Part shown: one piece after another, positions 7,597-16,011 of the stretch
Layout of the letters: each line of letters opens with the position of its first letter
Position numbering within the stretch: the first letter of the stretch is position 1
Assembly (NCBI GenBank): GCA_017553965.1
Contig: JAFZJK010000056.1
Coordinates: 1-26,189, forward strand
Length of the DNA stretch: 26,189 nt
Direction of reading: 5' to 3'
Origin: Lachnospiraceae bacterium
Lineage (GTDB): Bacteria; Bacillota_A; Clostridia; Lachnospirales; Lachnospiraceae
The notes under the pieces: model-generated
The model's input: only the letters and a program-made list of their open reading frames with translations
The model's database searches: none
Told to the model about the DNA's origin: nothing
Program-made: the position numbers and the translations under genes

Positions 7597-9252
7597 GTGG
7601 TCACATTTAATGTCAGAACAAAAAACAAAACGGTATCCATTATAGTATGCTTTTTACTGGCCGTGTTCTTTGTTATTGCTTCAAAATATGTGGAACAGCA
7701 TAAGGACATGGTGTTCGGATTTGGAGAGATGAAGCTGCCCGCCACTTCTTTCCTGGGCATTATCCAGGCAGTAATGGGCTTACTGTGTATTATAATGGTG
7801 AGCATAGATTATAAGATGGGACGCATTATGGCATTGGTATTTATGCTGGGGTCCGTTTTTTTCATGTTCATGAATATCATCAGGACCGGAGATATGTCAT
7901 CGCTTCCCGGTATTTATAATTCCATAATTACCATAGTATCGGTTATGATCATTTCCAACGGTTTGTCAAAAGCAGACAAACGTGCCGTGACGGATTACCT
8001 TACGGGACTCAGAAACAGGAGAGGTCTTGTTACTTTGATCGATAAATCGATCAAGGATAAGAAGTCATTCAGCGTAGTTTATTTCGAGCTGGAGAACTTC
8101 AGAACGATCAACGACAACCTCGGTCATAAATACGGTGATGTGGCATTAAAGACCGTAGCATCCAAGCTGAGCGAGTTTGAAAACGAGGACAATGTGTATG
8201 TTAGCCGTATAGGCGGTGCTGAATTTGCAGCAGTTGTATTTGGCTCGATAGACCCTAAGAATTTTGCTGAAAAGGTTATTGAAAAGATTGGTACGAATAT
8301 TACCAATACCAATGACATGGATATCAGGTTGTCGCTTTCGGTATATTCGGGTATCTGTTCATATCCCGGAGATGCAAATAATGCGGATGACATACTTAAA
8401 TATGCAGACATAGCCGTATATAATGCAAGAACGGCACGCTCAAAGAACAGGATATGCTTCTTTGACAAAGAGATGAAGGAAAAGCTCTTTAGACAGATAG
8501 AGCTTGAGAGAATAGTCAGAGACAGTCTTACACATGATTATTTCTATCTGGTATACCAGCCACAGTATGATATTAACAGTAAGAAGCTGAGAGGCTTTGA
8601 AACATTACTTAGACTTAAGACTCCGGATGGAACAAGTGTTAGCCCGGGAGAGTTTATCCCAGTAGTGGAAAAATCCGAGCTGATCATGAAAGTGGACAGT
8701 TATGTTATAAGGCGTGCTCTTAAAGAGGCAAAGAGTATGGTTGATGCTGCAGGCAGCAGTATTGTTATTTCGATAAATGTTTCAGCTAAGAATATTTCTT
8801 CACACGGATTTGTTTCTGAGATCAGGGAAGGTTTGGAGGAATCCGGATTTCCTCCGCAGTGTCTTGAGATTGAGATCACGGAGTATTCATTTGCTGAAGA
8901 TGATATCACTACGACGGAAAATCTTACAGAATTAAGATCGCTCGGCGTACAGATCGCCCTTGATGATTTCGGTACCGGTTATACTTCACTTTCGCAGGTT
9001 ATGAGACTTCCTGTTAATCTGTTAAAGATCGACAAGAGCCTTATAGATGATATCGAGCATAATCAGGTTAACCGTGATTTTGTGGATGCTATCATCTACA
9101 TGGGACATCTTATGAATTGTGATGTTATTTCAGAGGGAGTTGAATCCGATAAACAGCTTGGACTGCTTAAGGATCATGAATGTGATTATGTACAGGGCTT
9201 TGTATGGGGCAAACCCATGGAATATGAAAAAGCTTTAGAACTGTGCAAATAA
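7597..9252 (+). CDS. Membrane GGDEF-EAL protein, degenerate GGDEF and apparently intact EAL
   Basis: Cyclic-di-GMP turnover protein of 551 aa. Four hydrophobic segments (about 9-27, 45-67, 71-90 and 99-118) anchor it in the membrane. The GGDEF domain (about 125-290) has GGAEF at 206-210 in place of GG(D/E)EF, and the upstream metal-binding DxDxF is ELENF, so diguanylate cyclase activity is unlikely. The EAL domain (about 300-551) has ETL at 335-337 with the metal-binding Glu kept. It also keeps INVSAKN, EIEITE, IALDDFGTGYTSLS, LLKIDKSL, ISEGVES and QGFVWGKPM, that is, the usual phosphodiesterase residues. It starts at GTG with AGGGAGG (7584-7590) just upstream, 29 nt after the methyltransferase. 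Inferred role: membrane-sensed c-di-GMP breakdown, with the GGDEF part perhaps binding GTP as a regulator. Confidence 0.9.
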   Translation: MVTFNVRTKNKTVSIIVCFLLAVFFVIASKYVEQHKDMVFGFGEMKLPATSFLGIIQAVMGLLCIIMVSIDYKMGRIMALVFMLGSVFFMFMNIIRTGDMSSLPGIYNSIITIVSVMIISNGLSKADKRAVTDYLTGLRNRRGLVTLIDKSIKDKKSFSVVYFELENFRTINDNLGHKYGDVALKTVASKLSEFENEDNVYVSRIGGAEFAAVVFGSIDPKNFAEKVIEKIGTNITNTNDMDIRLSLSVYSGICSYPGDANNADDILKYADIAVYNARTARSKNRICFFDKEMKEKLFRQIELERIVRDSLTHDYFYLVYQPQYDINSKKLRGFETLLRLKTPDGTSVSPGEFIPVVEKSELIMKVDSYVIRRALKEAKSMVDAAGSSIVISINVSAKNISSHGFVSEIREGLEESGFPPQCLEIEITEYSFAEDDITTTENLTELRSLGVQIALDDFGTGYTSLSQVMRLPVNLLKIDKSLIDDIEHNQVNRDFVDAIIYMGHLMNCDVISEGVESDKQLGLLKDHECDYVQGFVWGKPMEYEKALELCK

Positions 9253-9273
9253 AATATTAAAATCGAGGCAACT

Positions 9274-9471
9274 ATGAAAAAAGAGTATGCACCTATTTTA
9301 CCGTTTGACGGATCACAGACCGATAAGTTTGAAATGTATGACAATGCCGATTACAGATTTGGAATTGACATGTATAAGGATGAAAAGCCTGTAAAGCTTC
9401 ATCATAATTCTATGATAAAGTATTACAGCTGCAAAATGGAAGATAAACCCGTAAGACTGGGCGGAGATTAA
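9274..9471 (+). CDS. Small orphan protein (65 aa)
   Basis: I do not recognise it. It starts at ATG 9274 with GAGG at 9265-9268, 21 nt after the GGDEF-EAL stop, and runs directly into a strong terminator, so it looks like the last gene of that transcript. The product is polar and soluble, with aromatic/acidic patches (FEMYDNADYRFGIDMY) and a basic C-terminal half (KPVKLHHNSMIKYYSCKMEDKPVRL). There is no signal peptide or membrane segment. It could be a small accessory to the c-di-GMP protein, but that rests on position alone. Confidence 0.7.
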   Translation: MKKEYAPILPFDGSQTDKFEMYDNADYRFGIDMYKDEKPVKLHHNSMIKYYSCKMEDKPVRLGGD

Positions 9472-9475
9472 AAAT

Positions 9476-9511
9476 AAAGCATATGCTGCTTAGCATATGC
9501 TTTTATTTTTT
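9476..9511. terminator. Bidirectional terminator between convergent transcripts
   Basis: AAAGCATATGC (9476-9486) and its complement at 9491-9503 form a stem with a short loop. It is followed by TTTTATTTTTTT on the plus strand and preceded by an A-rich run that gives a U tract on the minus strand, so it can end both the 65-aa gene and the leftward cyclophilin gene. Confidence 0.8.
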
Positions 9512-9567
9512 TGACTTTTTTTGTATTTATAGAAATCTATCCGATTTTGAAAGCTATAGAATCGATA

Positions 9568-10089
9568 TTACATATATTTCTCGGGCTCACCGTATTTCTC
9601 ACCGAAGGTTTCAACTGTAACTTTACTCATAACCTGGGGAGTAAGAGGTCTGTCCTGGAAATTTACTCTTGTTTCAGCTATTCTGTCTACAGCATCCATA
9701 CCCTCGGTAACCTTACCGAAAGCTGCATAAGCGCCGTCAAGATGGGGTGCGTTTTTATGCATGATGAAGAACTGTGATCCGGCTGAATCGGGATCCATAG
9801 CACGTGCCATAGAAAGAACACCGCGGGTATGCTTTAAGTCATTCTTAAATCCGTTCTGAGCAAACTCGCCGGGGATAGAGTATCCGGGACCGCCCATACC
9901 TGTTCCGTCGGGACAGCCACCCTGGATCATGAAGCCTTCGATAACACGGTGGAAGATTAGACCGTCATAAAAGCCTTTGCTTACAAGTGAAATAAAGTTC
10001 TTTACGGAATTGGGAGCTATCTCGGGGTAAAGCTCTGCTTTAATGATATCTCCGTTTTCCATTTCGAATGTTACTATGGGATTAGCCAT
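9568..10089 (-). CDS. Cyclophilin-type peptidyl-prolyl cis-trans isomerase
   Basis: Catalyses proline cis-trans isomerisation to aid protein folding. The 173-aa protein has the cyclophilin core in order: GDIIKAELYPEIAPNSVKNF, FHRVIEGFMIQGG (with the catalytic Arg), SMARAMDPDSAGSQFFI and LDGAYAAFGKVTEGMD. No signal peptide, so it is cytoplasmic. GAGG lies a few bases before the ATG at 10089. It is the second gene of a leftward pair, 21 nt after the chemotaxis-type gene, and shares the bidirectional terminator at 9476-9511. Confidence 0.95.
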   Translation of the reverse strand: MANPIVTFEMENGDIIKAELYPEIAPNSVKNFISLVSKGFYDGLIFHRVIEGFMIQGGCPDGTGMGGPGYSIPGEFAQNGFKNDLKHTRGVLSMARAMDPDSAGSQFFIMHKNAPHLDGAYAAFGKVTEGMDAVDRIAETRVNFQDRPLTPQVMSKVTVETFGEKYGEPEKYM

Positions 10090-10110
10090 TTTATTATCCT
10101 CGTCTTTCTT

Positions 10111-10935
10111 TTATTGTTTATTTGCTATTTCATTTGCAAATTTTGTTATATCGTTTAAGTTCTTTGTGATCTCAGCGGTGGTAACAGCCTGTTTTTCTGC
10201 GGCGGAAGTAGCTTCCTTTACAGCTTCGGATACCTTATCTACCGACTTCATGATCTCATCAAAGGAACGCAGGATCTCAGTCGCTGAAGTGCCGTTCATC
10301 TGAGCTAACTTACCCATTTCTGTTGCTACTACAGCAAAGCCTCTGCCGGCTTCACCGCTTCTGGCAGCTTCTATGGAAGCGTTCAGAGCAAGTATGTTGG
10401 AACGTGATGCATTGGATTGTACTGTATTTACATTTTTTAAGCCCTGTTTAACCTTGAGTTTAACCTGCTCACTGGTATTCTGTATATCGGATATCTGTTC
10501 AGCAAGCTTGTCAGCTTCCTGGGAGATAAAGTCAATCTTTTCGGAAGCCTGCTTAAGGTTTTCATCCAGCATTTGGATCCTTTCCTTATTCTTAAGCTCT
10601 TTTTCCATGGAGAAAGCACATGTAACAACACCGACTACTTCGCCGTTCTCGGAGATGGGAGTTACGATACCTTTGATCGGTACTCCGAATACTTGGGCGG
10701 GAAGAATGCTTATCAGCTGTTCGTTGTTCTTCATGGCCTTTAACATATCTACCTGTCCGGGGTTGTCCCATTCAAGTTTAAGACCGGGTATAGCACCGGG
10801 GAGAGTGAATGATTGTGCTTCCCAAGTAGCTAAAGCCGTATCGCGGCTGCATAATGAAAGCTGTATGTCTTCACCGGTAATCTCCCTTACAAGGGGAAGT
10901 ACCATTTTTAGTGCTTCTAACATTTTACTTTCCAT
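10111..10935 (-). CDS. Soluble methyl-accepting chemotaxis-type receptor with short signalling domain
   Basis: The 274-aa protein lacks any membrane segment. Residues about 1-125 form a small sensor-like domain (ending [22 protein letters not shown] strands, compatible with a PAS/Cache-type fold; assignment uncertain). A helical stretch follows, then the conserved MCP hairpin tip [20 protein letters not shown] with [12 protein letters not shown], the surface that binds CheA and CheW. The signalling domain is only about 130 aa, shorter than in transmembrane receptors, so it may have few or no methylation helices. It could be a cytoplasmic chemoreceptor or a stand-alone signalling coupler. A GAAGGGATGG ribosome binding region precedes ATG 10935. 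Co-transcribed with the cyclophilin gene. Confidence 0.85.
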   Translation of the reverse strand: MESKMLEALKMVLPLVREITGEDIQLSLCSRDTALATWEAQSFTLPGAIPGLKLEWDNPGQVDMLKAMKNNEQLISILPAQVFGVPIKGIVTPISENGEVVGVVTCAFSMEKELKNKERIQMLDENLKQASEKIDFISQEADKLAEQISDIQNTSEQVKLKVKQGLKNVNTVQSNASRSNILALNASIEAARSGEAGRGFAVVATEMGKLAQMNGTSATEILRSFDEIMKSVDKVSEAVKEATSAAEKQAVTTAEITKNLNDITKFANEIANKQ

Positions 10936-10999
10936 ATTAGTTCCATCCCTTCTTGACCGACTGTCAAACGTTGTAAAAACTAAATCTGCCGTTATTTTA

Positions 11000-11028
11000 A
11001 CTATATATTATTATCATTAAAAATGCAA
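11000..11028 (-). promoter_or_regulatory. Possible promoter for the chemoreceptor-cyclophilin pair
   Basis: On the minus strand TTGCAT (11023-11028), a 17-bp spacer and TATAGT (11000-11005). It is divergent from the esterase promoter at 11051-11079. Confidence 0.5.
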
Positions 11029-11050
11029 TCTTTTTTTGGCTTTATCTTTG

Positions 11051-11079
11051 TTGACGGTGACTAAAAAATATTGTAAAAT
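11051..11079 (+). promoter_or_regulatory. Promoter for the CE2-like esterase
   Basis: TTGACG (11051-11056), a 17-bp spacer and TAAAAT (11074-11079), followed by GGAGGGG at 11099-11105 before ATG 11109. Confidence 0.7.
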
Positions 11080-11108
11080 CGATAATAGATTTTATATCGG
11101 AGGGGTAT

Positions 11109-12173
11109 ATGAAAAACATAATAAAGTTAAATAAAAACGATAAAATCGTAAGTTTCGGAAGAACGGGGATAAATGAAGCGGGGACGGCACTTTTTTGGAC
11201 AGGAAGTGCTATAGAGTTCAATATTTGTGCGTCCGAACTCTGTGTTTCCATAGAATGTTGGTATGCGGAGCGTGAGCTGATGATCGATATTATCTTGGAT
11301 GGGGAGAGATCACAGAAGCTTATTCTTAAAAACGGGCTGGACAAGTATAACGTATTCAGGGGGATGAATCCGGAGAAGCCTGTAAATGTCAGGATAGTAA
11401 GGGATACACAGTGTATGCCTGATGATTCTACTTCTTATATACTTCTTTCGGAGCTTGAAACGGATGGTAAACTTACTACTGCGCCGAAGTATGACTTTAA
11501 TATCGAGTTTATCGGTGACAGTCTTACCTCGGGTGAGGGCTGTGGACTTATAAAGAGGGACGAATGGGCTCCTGTGGTATTTGACGCTCTTGACAGTTAT
11601 ACATATCAGGTGGCAAGAACTCTTGATGCTAGATACAGTGTCCTTTCACAGAGCGGATGGGGACTTTATGCATCATGGGATGGAAACTTTAAAAATGTTT
11701 TGCCTGATTATTATGAACTGGTATGCGGGACATCCGGGTGTAAGAGGGCAATCAGTTTGGGTGCTCATGATACATATGATTTTACGTCTACGGAAATGGA
11801 TGTGGTTCTTATTAATCTGGGGACTAATGACTGGAATGCTTTAAACACCGACAGGTTTGATAATGACAAGTTTTTAAAGGATTTTAAAGAGAAAGGGATC
11901 GAGTTTTTAAAAAAGGTACGTAAACTAAACAGTACCTGTCTGATAATCTGGGCGTACGGGATGCTCGGACATGAGATGGAGCCATATATTAAGGAGATAA
12001 TAAGAGAATACGTTATAGAGACCGGTGACAAACGTGCAGAGTATCTAAGATTACCGAAATGCACACCTGCTGAACTGGGGGCAAGGTTCCATCCGACACC
12101 GGAAGCACATTATAAAACAGCAGGTATAATAGCGGATCATATCAGGTCTGTACAGGCGTATATGCTTAGATGA
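11109..12173 (+). CDS. SGNH/GDSL esterase resembling acetylxylan esterase family CE2
   Basis: Probably removes acetyl groups from xylan or xylo-oligosaccharides. The 354-aa protein has an N-terminal beta-sandwich-like part (about 1-125) followed by an SGNH hydrolase domain. That domain carries block I FIGDSLTSGEG with nucleophile S138, block III LGTND (237-241) and block V RFHP with H328. The usual Asp three residues before the His is Ala, which fits CE2 enzymes, known to work with a Ser-His dyad. No signal peptide is visible, so it would act in the cytoplasm on imported oligosaccharides or leave the cell by an unknown route. It has its own promoter and terminator. A related cytoplasmic carbohydrate deacetylase is the main alternative. 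Confidence 0.82.
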   Translation: MKNIIKLNKNDKIVSFGRTGINEAGTALFWTGSAIEFNICASELCVSIECWYAERELMIDIILDGERSQKLILKNGLDKYNVFRGMNPEKPVNVRIVRDTQCMPDDSTSYILLSELETDGKLTTAPKYDFNIEFIGDSLTSGEGCGLIKRDEWAPVVFDALDSYTYQVARTLDARYSVLSQSGWGLYASWDGNFKNVLPDYYELVCGTSGCKRAISLGAHDTYDFTSTEMDVVLINLGTNDWNALNTDRFDNDKFLKDFKEKGIEFLKKVRKLNSTCLIIWAYGMLGHEMEPYIKEIIREYVIETGDKRAEYLRLPKCTPAELGARFHPTPEAHYKTAGIIADHIRSVQAYMLR

Positions 12174-12180
12174 AAATGAT

Positions 12181-12212
12181 GAAAACCCTCCATAATATTC
12201 CGGGTTTTCTTT
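12181..12212 (+). terminator. Rho-independent terminator after the CE2-like esterase
   Basis: GAAAACCC (12181-12188) and GGGTTTTC (12202-12209) form an 8-bp stem followed by TTTG. The U tract is short, so it is a moderate terminator. Confidence 0.55.
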
Positions 12213-12245
12213 GATTAACCGCGTCAAGCGTCACATGGACCGACT

Positions 12246-12273
12246 GTCAAATGCTGCAATAGCAGCATTTGAC
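12246..12273. repeat. Perfect 12-bp inverted repeat upstream of the McrB-like gene
   Basis: GTCAAATGCTGC (12246-12257), a 4-nt AATA gap, and its exact complement GCAGCATTTGAC (12262-12273). There is no U tract after it, so it is not an obvious terminator. It lies about 37 bp upstream of the -35 box at 12310, a suitable place for an operator or upstream activator site. Confidence 0.6.
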
Positions 12274-12309
12274 GTATAATAAAAATGTTACATATTTTTT
12301 AAGAATTAC

Positions 12310-12338
12310 TTGTAAATTTTCAGAAAATATAGTAGAAT
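12310..12338 (+). promoter_or_regulatory. Promoter for the McrB-like/PPTase pair
   Basis: TTGTAA (12310-12315), a 17-bp spacer and TAGAAT (12333-12338), about 40 bp before the ATG. Confidence 0.6.
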
Positions 12339-12377
12339 ATCTATATATATCTTTTATTTACGAAAGGGCTCAGAAAT

Positions 12378-15206
12378 ATGAAAATAAGCGATTTCCTAAG
12401 AATGAAGATAACTCCTGAAAACAAGCAGTTTGATATGATCAAAAATATCAGATTTTTAGATGATAAAAATGTGGTACTTGCCGGAAAAGCAACTACCACA
12501 GTTACTGCATTCTGTGAAGCTTTTTTTGACTATGTTAACAGAAATTACAGATCTTCAAGAGGTGCTGAAAAACTCATAAAGTCCAACCGCAAAAAGATCA
12601 GCCGTTTAAGCGGCAGTGAGAGTATGATACTGGTACAGCGCATACTTGAAGAAATAAGTAATGACTATGCAATAACCCATTTCCACATTACTTGTGAGAT
12701 GGCAACACCGATTAAGAAGCCTGTGAATACAGTTCAACCTGTTCAAGCAGCAACGCAGGTGCAGCAACCGGAAGTTCAACAGCCGGTTGCCGATCAGAGC
12801 TTTTTATCTAAGGCACAGCCTTTTGTAAACGCAGCTCCGGTTAACAACAATGAGTCATCAAGAATACGCGTATTAGAGTCAGAACTTGGCAGACTTCAGC
12901 CTGAACCTGATAAGAAGCTTGCAGCAGCTACACAGGAGATCGCAGCTGTGGTAGCCGGTCAGAGTGTTAATAATGTACAGGTTACAGAAAATATCGTTCC
13001 CGATACAGAGTCCAATGTTGTAAATATTGAGCAGAACATAGAAAATGCTGCAAATAATGTACAGGAAGCTGCCGTACAGGCTTCAGAAGTTGTAATGAAC
13101 GATGCAGAGGCTAATGCAACAACCGTTGAACAGGCTGCAGAGACTGTGCAGGATTTAGCTGAAAACGTAGTTAGTGCTGAAGCAGTAGAACAGGTTGCTG
13201 AAAACGTAGCATCTGAAGTGCAGGAAGCTTCAGAGCAGGTAGCACCGTCAACAGAAACCGAAGCAGAGGATGATGCAGAAGATACATCCGAGACTGAGGT
13301 ACAGTCAAATGCTCCTGCCGGAAATAACCAAAATCAGAATAATCAGTACCAGAATAAAAAGCTTTCCAAGAAAGAAAAGAAGAGACAGAGGATAGCAGGT
13401 GATCTGTCTGATGCCAGAATGAAACCCGGAAAGGGAATCAAACCTTTGAAGGATTTCAAAGAGGCTACCAGATTTATGGATGCCGGACTGACCAAGAGTA
13501 AGCTTAATCTTAATGAAATCCCCTGCATAGCCGTAATAGAAGAGAATAAAGTACCTACTATTGAGGAAGTACCTTGTATAGCAGTTATAGAAGATAATAC
13601 TGTTCCTACTATGGAAGAAGTGCCCTACGTAGGTGTTGAAGATAAACCCGAGTATCTTAATGTAATAATCGGAGAGGAACCTAAGGCACCGGAAGCACCA
13701 GTAAAGGATGAAACACCTGTAACTACACCTGTTACTCCGGTAACACCTGTGTCAGCTACACCGGTTGCTCCTACACAGCCTTCTCCGGTTGAACAACCTG
13801 CACCCGCAGTTACTCCTGTAGTTTCAACAGAACCTGTTGCCCCTGCGGCACCTGTAGCTACAGAAACGCCTGTAGCGCCTGCTTTTACAGCTGCACCTGT
13901 TAATCCGGTTCCCGTACAGCAGGCAACGCCTGTACAGCCTGTAACTCCTATACAGACAGCTCCTGTACAACCCATACCCGTTGCACCTGTATCAGTACCT
14001 CCTGTAACTCCTGTAGCACCTGTAGTTAATGTGCCTCCGGTACAGCCTATAAAACCTGTAAGTATAAATTCCGTAAAAGCACAGGCTGCTTCCGAGATCA
14101 AGGATAAAAAGGATATACGTAAGCAGATATCCGATGCTATAACACTTAACAAACAGGTTATATTTGTCGGACCTTCAGGCACAGGTAAAACATATCAGGT
14201 TAGAAAATATGTAAGAAGAATGACCAAGGGATATGACGGATTTAAGTTTGTGCAGTTCCATCAGTCCTATGAGTATTCAGATTTTATAGAGGGCTTACGT
14301 CCTGCTAATATAGTTAATACCAGCAGCCCTACCAATGTACGTCTTGACGGTATATTTAAGGCTTTCTGTAGAAAAATAGTTGAAGACAACCTTGAAAATG
14401 CTGTACCCGGTTTTTCAACAATGTATTCTGAAAAGAAACAAAAAATTGTACAGGGGCTGTATGAGAGGATCAGGGACAAAAAGGAAGCCATTGATGACGG
14501 CCTTACAAATGAGTATTTTGCTCCCGGCAGCGAAGAGTATACATTTGAAAACGGTGTAAAGGATTATTACTTCATAATAGATGAAGTAAATCGTGCAGAT
14601 GTCTCTAAGGTTTTTGGTGATGTGCTTTTCGTACTTGATGAAGATTACAGGGGCATAGAGAACAGGTTTGATACAAGACTCAGCAACCTTAAGTCATACA
14701 GGATCGTTCAGGCGGATGACATAGGAAAGGCTAATTACAGCACCTCACATATCGGATTTGCTGAGCAGATGAAGTTTGACTGCTTTGAGCATGGATTCTT
14801 TATACCGAAGAACCTGCATATCATCTGTACCATGAATGAGATCGATAATTCCGCAAGTTCTATGGATTTCTCATTTAAACGTAAGTTTAACTGGGTAAAT
14901 ATCAATACCGAAGATATAATGCTTTCATCCCTAAAGGAGATACATAAGGGTAAGGCAATGTATTGGCTTGACAGGCTAGCTGAAAACATCAATCTGGTTA
15001 ACCGGCTGATAAGCGACGGCATTTCGCCCGAACATTGTTTGGGACCTGCATTTTTCAGGGATCTGAATGAGTCAACATACAGTATTGATACGGTATTTGA
15101 TAACACTATTGAGCCGATCTTAAGAGAATACCTTAAGGGCCAGCCTACGGACATAACTGAAAGGTTCGTTTCCGAGTGCAAAAAGGCACTTAAGCTCGGT
15201 ATCTGA
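12378..15206 (+). CDS. McrB-like AAA+ NTPase with long low-complexity linkers
   Basis: A 942-aa protein in four parts. (1) Residues 1 to about 112 form a compact domain I do not recognise. (2) About 113-345 is Gln/Asn/Glu/Ala/Val-rich and acidic, ending in a Lys-rich patch. (3) About 380-570 has two and a half 17-residue repeats of the type [17 protein letters not shown] (from 383), then a Pro/Val/Thr/Ala-rich stretch. (4) About 575-942 is an AAA_5/McrB-type domain. It has Walker A GPSGTGKT (598-605), the [16 protein letters not shown] block typical of McrB, Walker [11 protein letters not shown] (D735, E736), and CTMNEID (N820) in place of the McrB MNxxD GTP-specificity motif. SFKRKF then supplies an arginine-finger region. 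McrB normally works with the nuclease McrC, but no McrC follows. GAAAGGG (12362-12368) precedes the ATG. The PPTase gene follows after 17 nt. Confidence 0.85.
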   Translation: MKISDFLRMKITPENKQFDMIKNIRFLDDKNVVLAGKATTTVTAFCEAFFDYVNRNYRSSRGAEKLIKSNRKKISRLSGSESMILVQRILEEISNDYAITHFHITCEMATPIKKPVNTVQPVQAATQVQQPEVQQPVADQSFLSKAQPFVNAAPVNNNESSRIRVLESELGRLQPEPDKKLAAATQEIAAVVAGQSVNNVQVTENIVPDTESNVVNIEQNIENAANNVQEAAVQASEVVMNDAEANATTVEQAAETVQDLAENVVSAEAVEQVAENVASEVQEASEQVAPSTETEAEDDAEDTSETEVQSNAPAGNNQNQNNQYQNKKLSKKEKKRQRIAGDLSDARMKPGKGIKPLKDFKEATRFMDAGLTKSKLNLNEIPCIAVIEENKVPTIEEVPCIAVIEDNTVPTMEEVPYVGVEDKPEYLNVIIGEEPKAPEAPVKDETPVTTPVTPVTPVSATPVAPTQPSPVEQPAPAVTPVVSTEPVAPAAPVATETPVAPAFTAAPVNPVPVQQATPVQPVTPIQTAPVQPIPVAPVSVPPVTPVAPVVNVPPVQPIKPVSINSVKAQAASEIKDKKDIRKQISDAITLNKQVIFVGPSGTGKTYQVRKYVRRMTKGYDGFKFVQFHQSYEYSDFIEGLRPANIVNTSSPTNVRLDGIFKAFCRKIVEDNLENAVPGFSTMYSEKKQKIVQGLYERIRDKKEAIDDGLTNEYFAPGSEEYTFENGVKDYYFIIDEVNRADVSKVFGDVLFVLDEDYRGIENRFDTRLSNLKSYRIVQADDIGKANYSTSHIGFAEQMKFDCFEHGFFIPKNLHIICTMNEIDNSASSMDFSFKRKFNWVNINTEDIMLSSLKEIHKGKAMYWLDRLAENINLVNRLISDGISPEHCLGPAFFRDLNESTYSIDTVFDNTIEPILREYLKGQPTDITERFVSECKKALKLGI
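13524..13640 (+). repeat. Tandem 51-bp coding repeat in the McrB-like gene
   Basis: Units 13524-13574 and 13575-13625 encode [17 protein letters not shown] and [17 protein letters not shown]; a third, decayed unit ([11 protein letters not shown]) starts at 13626. The DNA copies differ mostly at third positions, which points to selection on the peptide. Confidence 0.85.
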
Positions 15207-15223
15207 TAAACGGGAGTAAATAA

Positions 15224-15913
15224 ATGGCAGTTAATATATATTATGCTGATATCGGCAGGCTGTTAACTGTACCCGGAGAATATGAGAAGCTTATGGAGCA
15301 TCTTTCGGATGAAAGATGCTCTAAAACTTTAAAGATAAAGCATTTGGAGGGTAAATGCAGATCCGTCGGAGCCGGGCTGCTTTTGGACAAGGCTTTATCC
15401 GCATACGGGTTAAGAGAAAAGGATATGGTGTATACGTACGGAAAGAGCGGTAAGCCTGCATTTGCAGGTCACCCTGACCTTTTCTTTAATCTGTCTCATT
15501 CCGGGAGCAGAGTAATGTGTATACTGGCTGATGTACCTGTCGGCTGTGATGTGGAAAAAATAGGAAAAGCAAATCCTAAAATAGCTAAACGCTTTTTTAC
15601 GGAGAATGAAAACATGGAACTTGATGCTGCCGGGAGTATCGGTGAGCAGCAATATAGGGAGCTGTTTTATTCTTACTGGACATTAAAGGAAAGCTTCGTT
15701 AAGTGTACAGGTCAGGGACTGGGGTGTCCGTTTGGCAGCTTTTCTTTTACAAAAGAGGGAAACTCTTATAAGATAAAGGATAGACCAAGATATAAGTTTA
15801 TTACATTTTCTGATGAAGAAAGAATCGGAAGTGCTCAATCCAGATATGCTTATGCAGTATGTCTGGAATCAAAGAGTATTCCAAAGTATTCTGTTGAACA
15901 TATTGAGATATAG
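15224..15913 (+). CDS. Sfp-type 4'-phosphopantetheinyl transferase
   Basis: Transfers the phosphopantetheine arm of coenzyme A to a Ser of carrier proteins. The 229-aa length fits the two-lobed Sfp/AcpT class rather than the 120-aa AcpS class. Motifs in order: GKSGKPAF, NLSHSG, VGCDVEKI (metal-binding Asp and Glu) and YSYWTLKESFVKCTGQGL (the W/F-x-x-KE-A/S motif with the catalytic Glu and Lys). GGGAG sits about 10 nt before ATG 15224. It lies 17 nt after the McrB-like gene and should share its transcript. No polyketide, peptide-synthetase or carrier-protein gene is in the window, so the substrate is unknown; it may serve the general fatty-acid carrier or a distant cluster. Confidence 0.92.
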   Translation: MAVNIYYADIGRLLTVPGEYEKLMEHLSDERCSKTLKIKHLEGKCRSVGAGLLLDKALSAYGLREKDMVYTYGKSGKPAFAGHPDLFFNLSHSGSRVMCILADVPVGCDVEKIGKANPKIAKRFFTENENMELDAAGSIGEQQYRELFYSYWTLKESFVKCTGQGLGCPFGSFSFTKEGNSYKIKDRPRYKFITFSDEERIGSAQSRYAYAVCLESKSIPKYSVEHIEI

Positions 15914-15967
15914 TCATAAATATAAGGTCATATATATTATAAAACAGTGCTGAACATACAAAATATA

Positions 15968-16003
15968 AGCGCCTGCTTATGGATTTAAGCAGGCGCTGTT
16001 TTT
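15968..16003. terminator. Bidirectional terminator between the PPTase and xylanase genes
   Basis: AGCGCCTGCTTA (15968-15979) and TAAGCAGGCGCT (15986-15997) form a perfect 12-bp stem, followed by GTTTTTATA on the plus strand and by a U-rich run on the minus strand just after the xylanase stop. Confidence 0.88.
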
Positions 16004-16011
16004 ATATATGA

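Noticed and set aside
13625..14182. Minus-strand open frame of 185 codons rich in Gly/Thr/Val (collagen-like look)
   Set aside because: It is the antisense of the Pro/Val/Thr-rich linker codons of the McrB-like gene; no ribosome binding site and its composition is dictated by the sense repeats.
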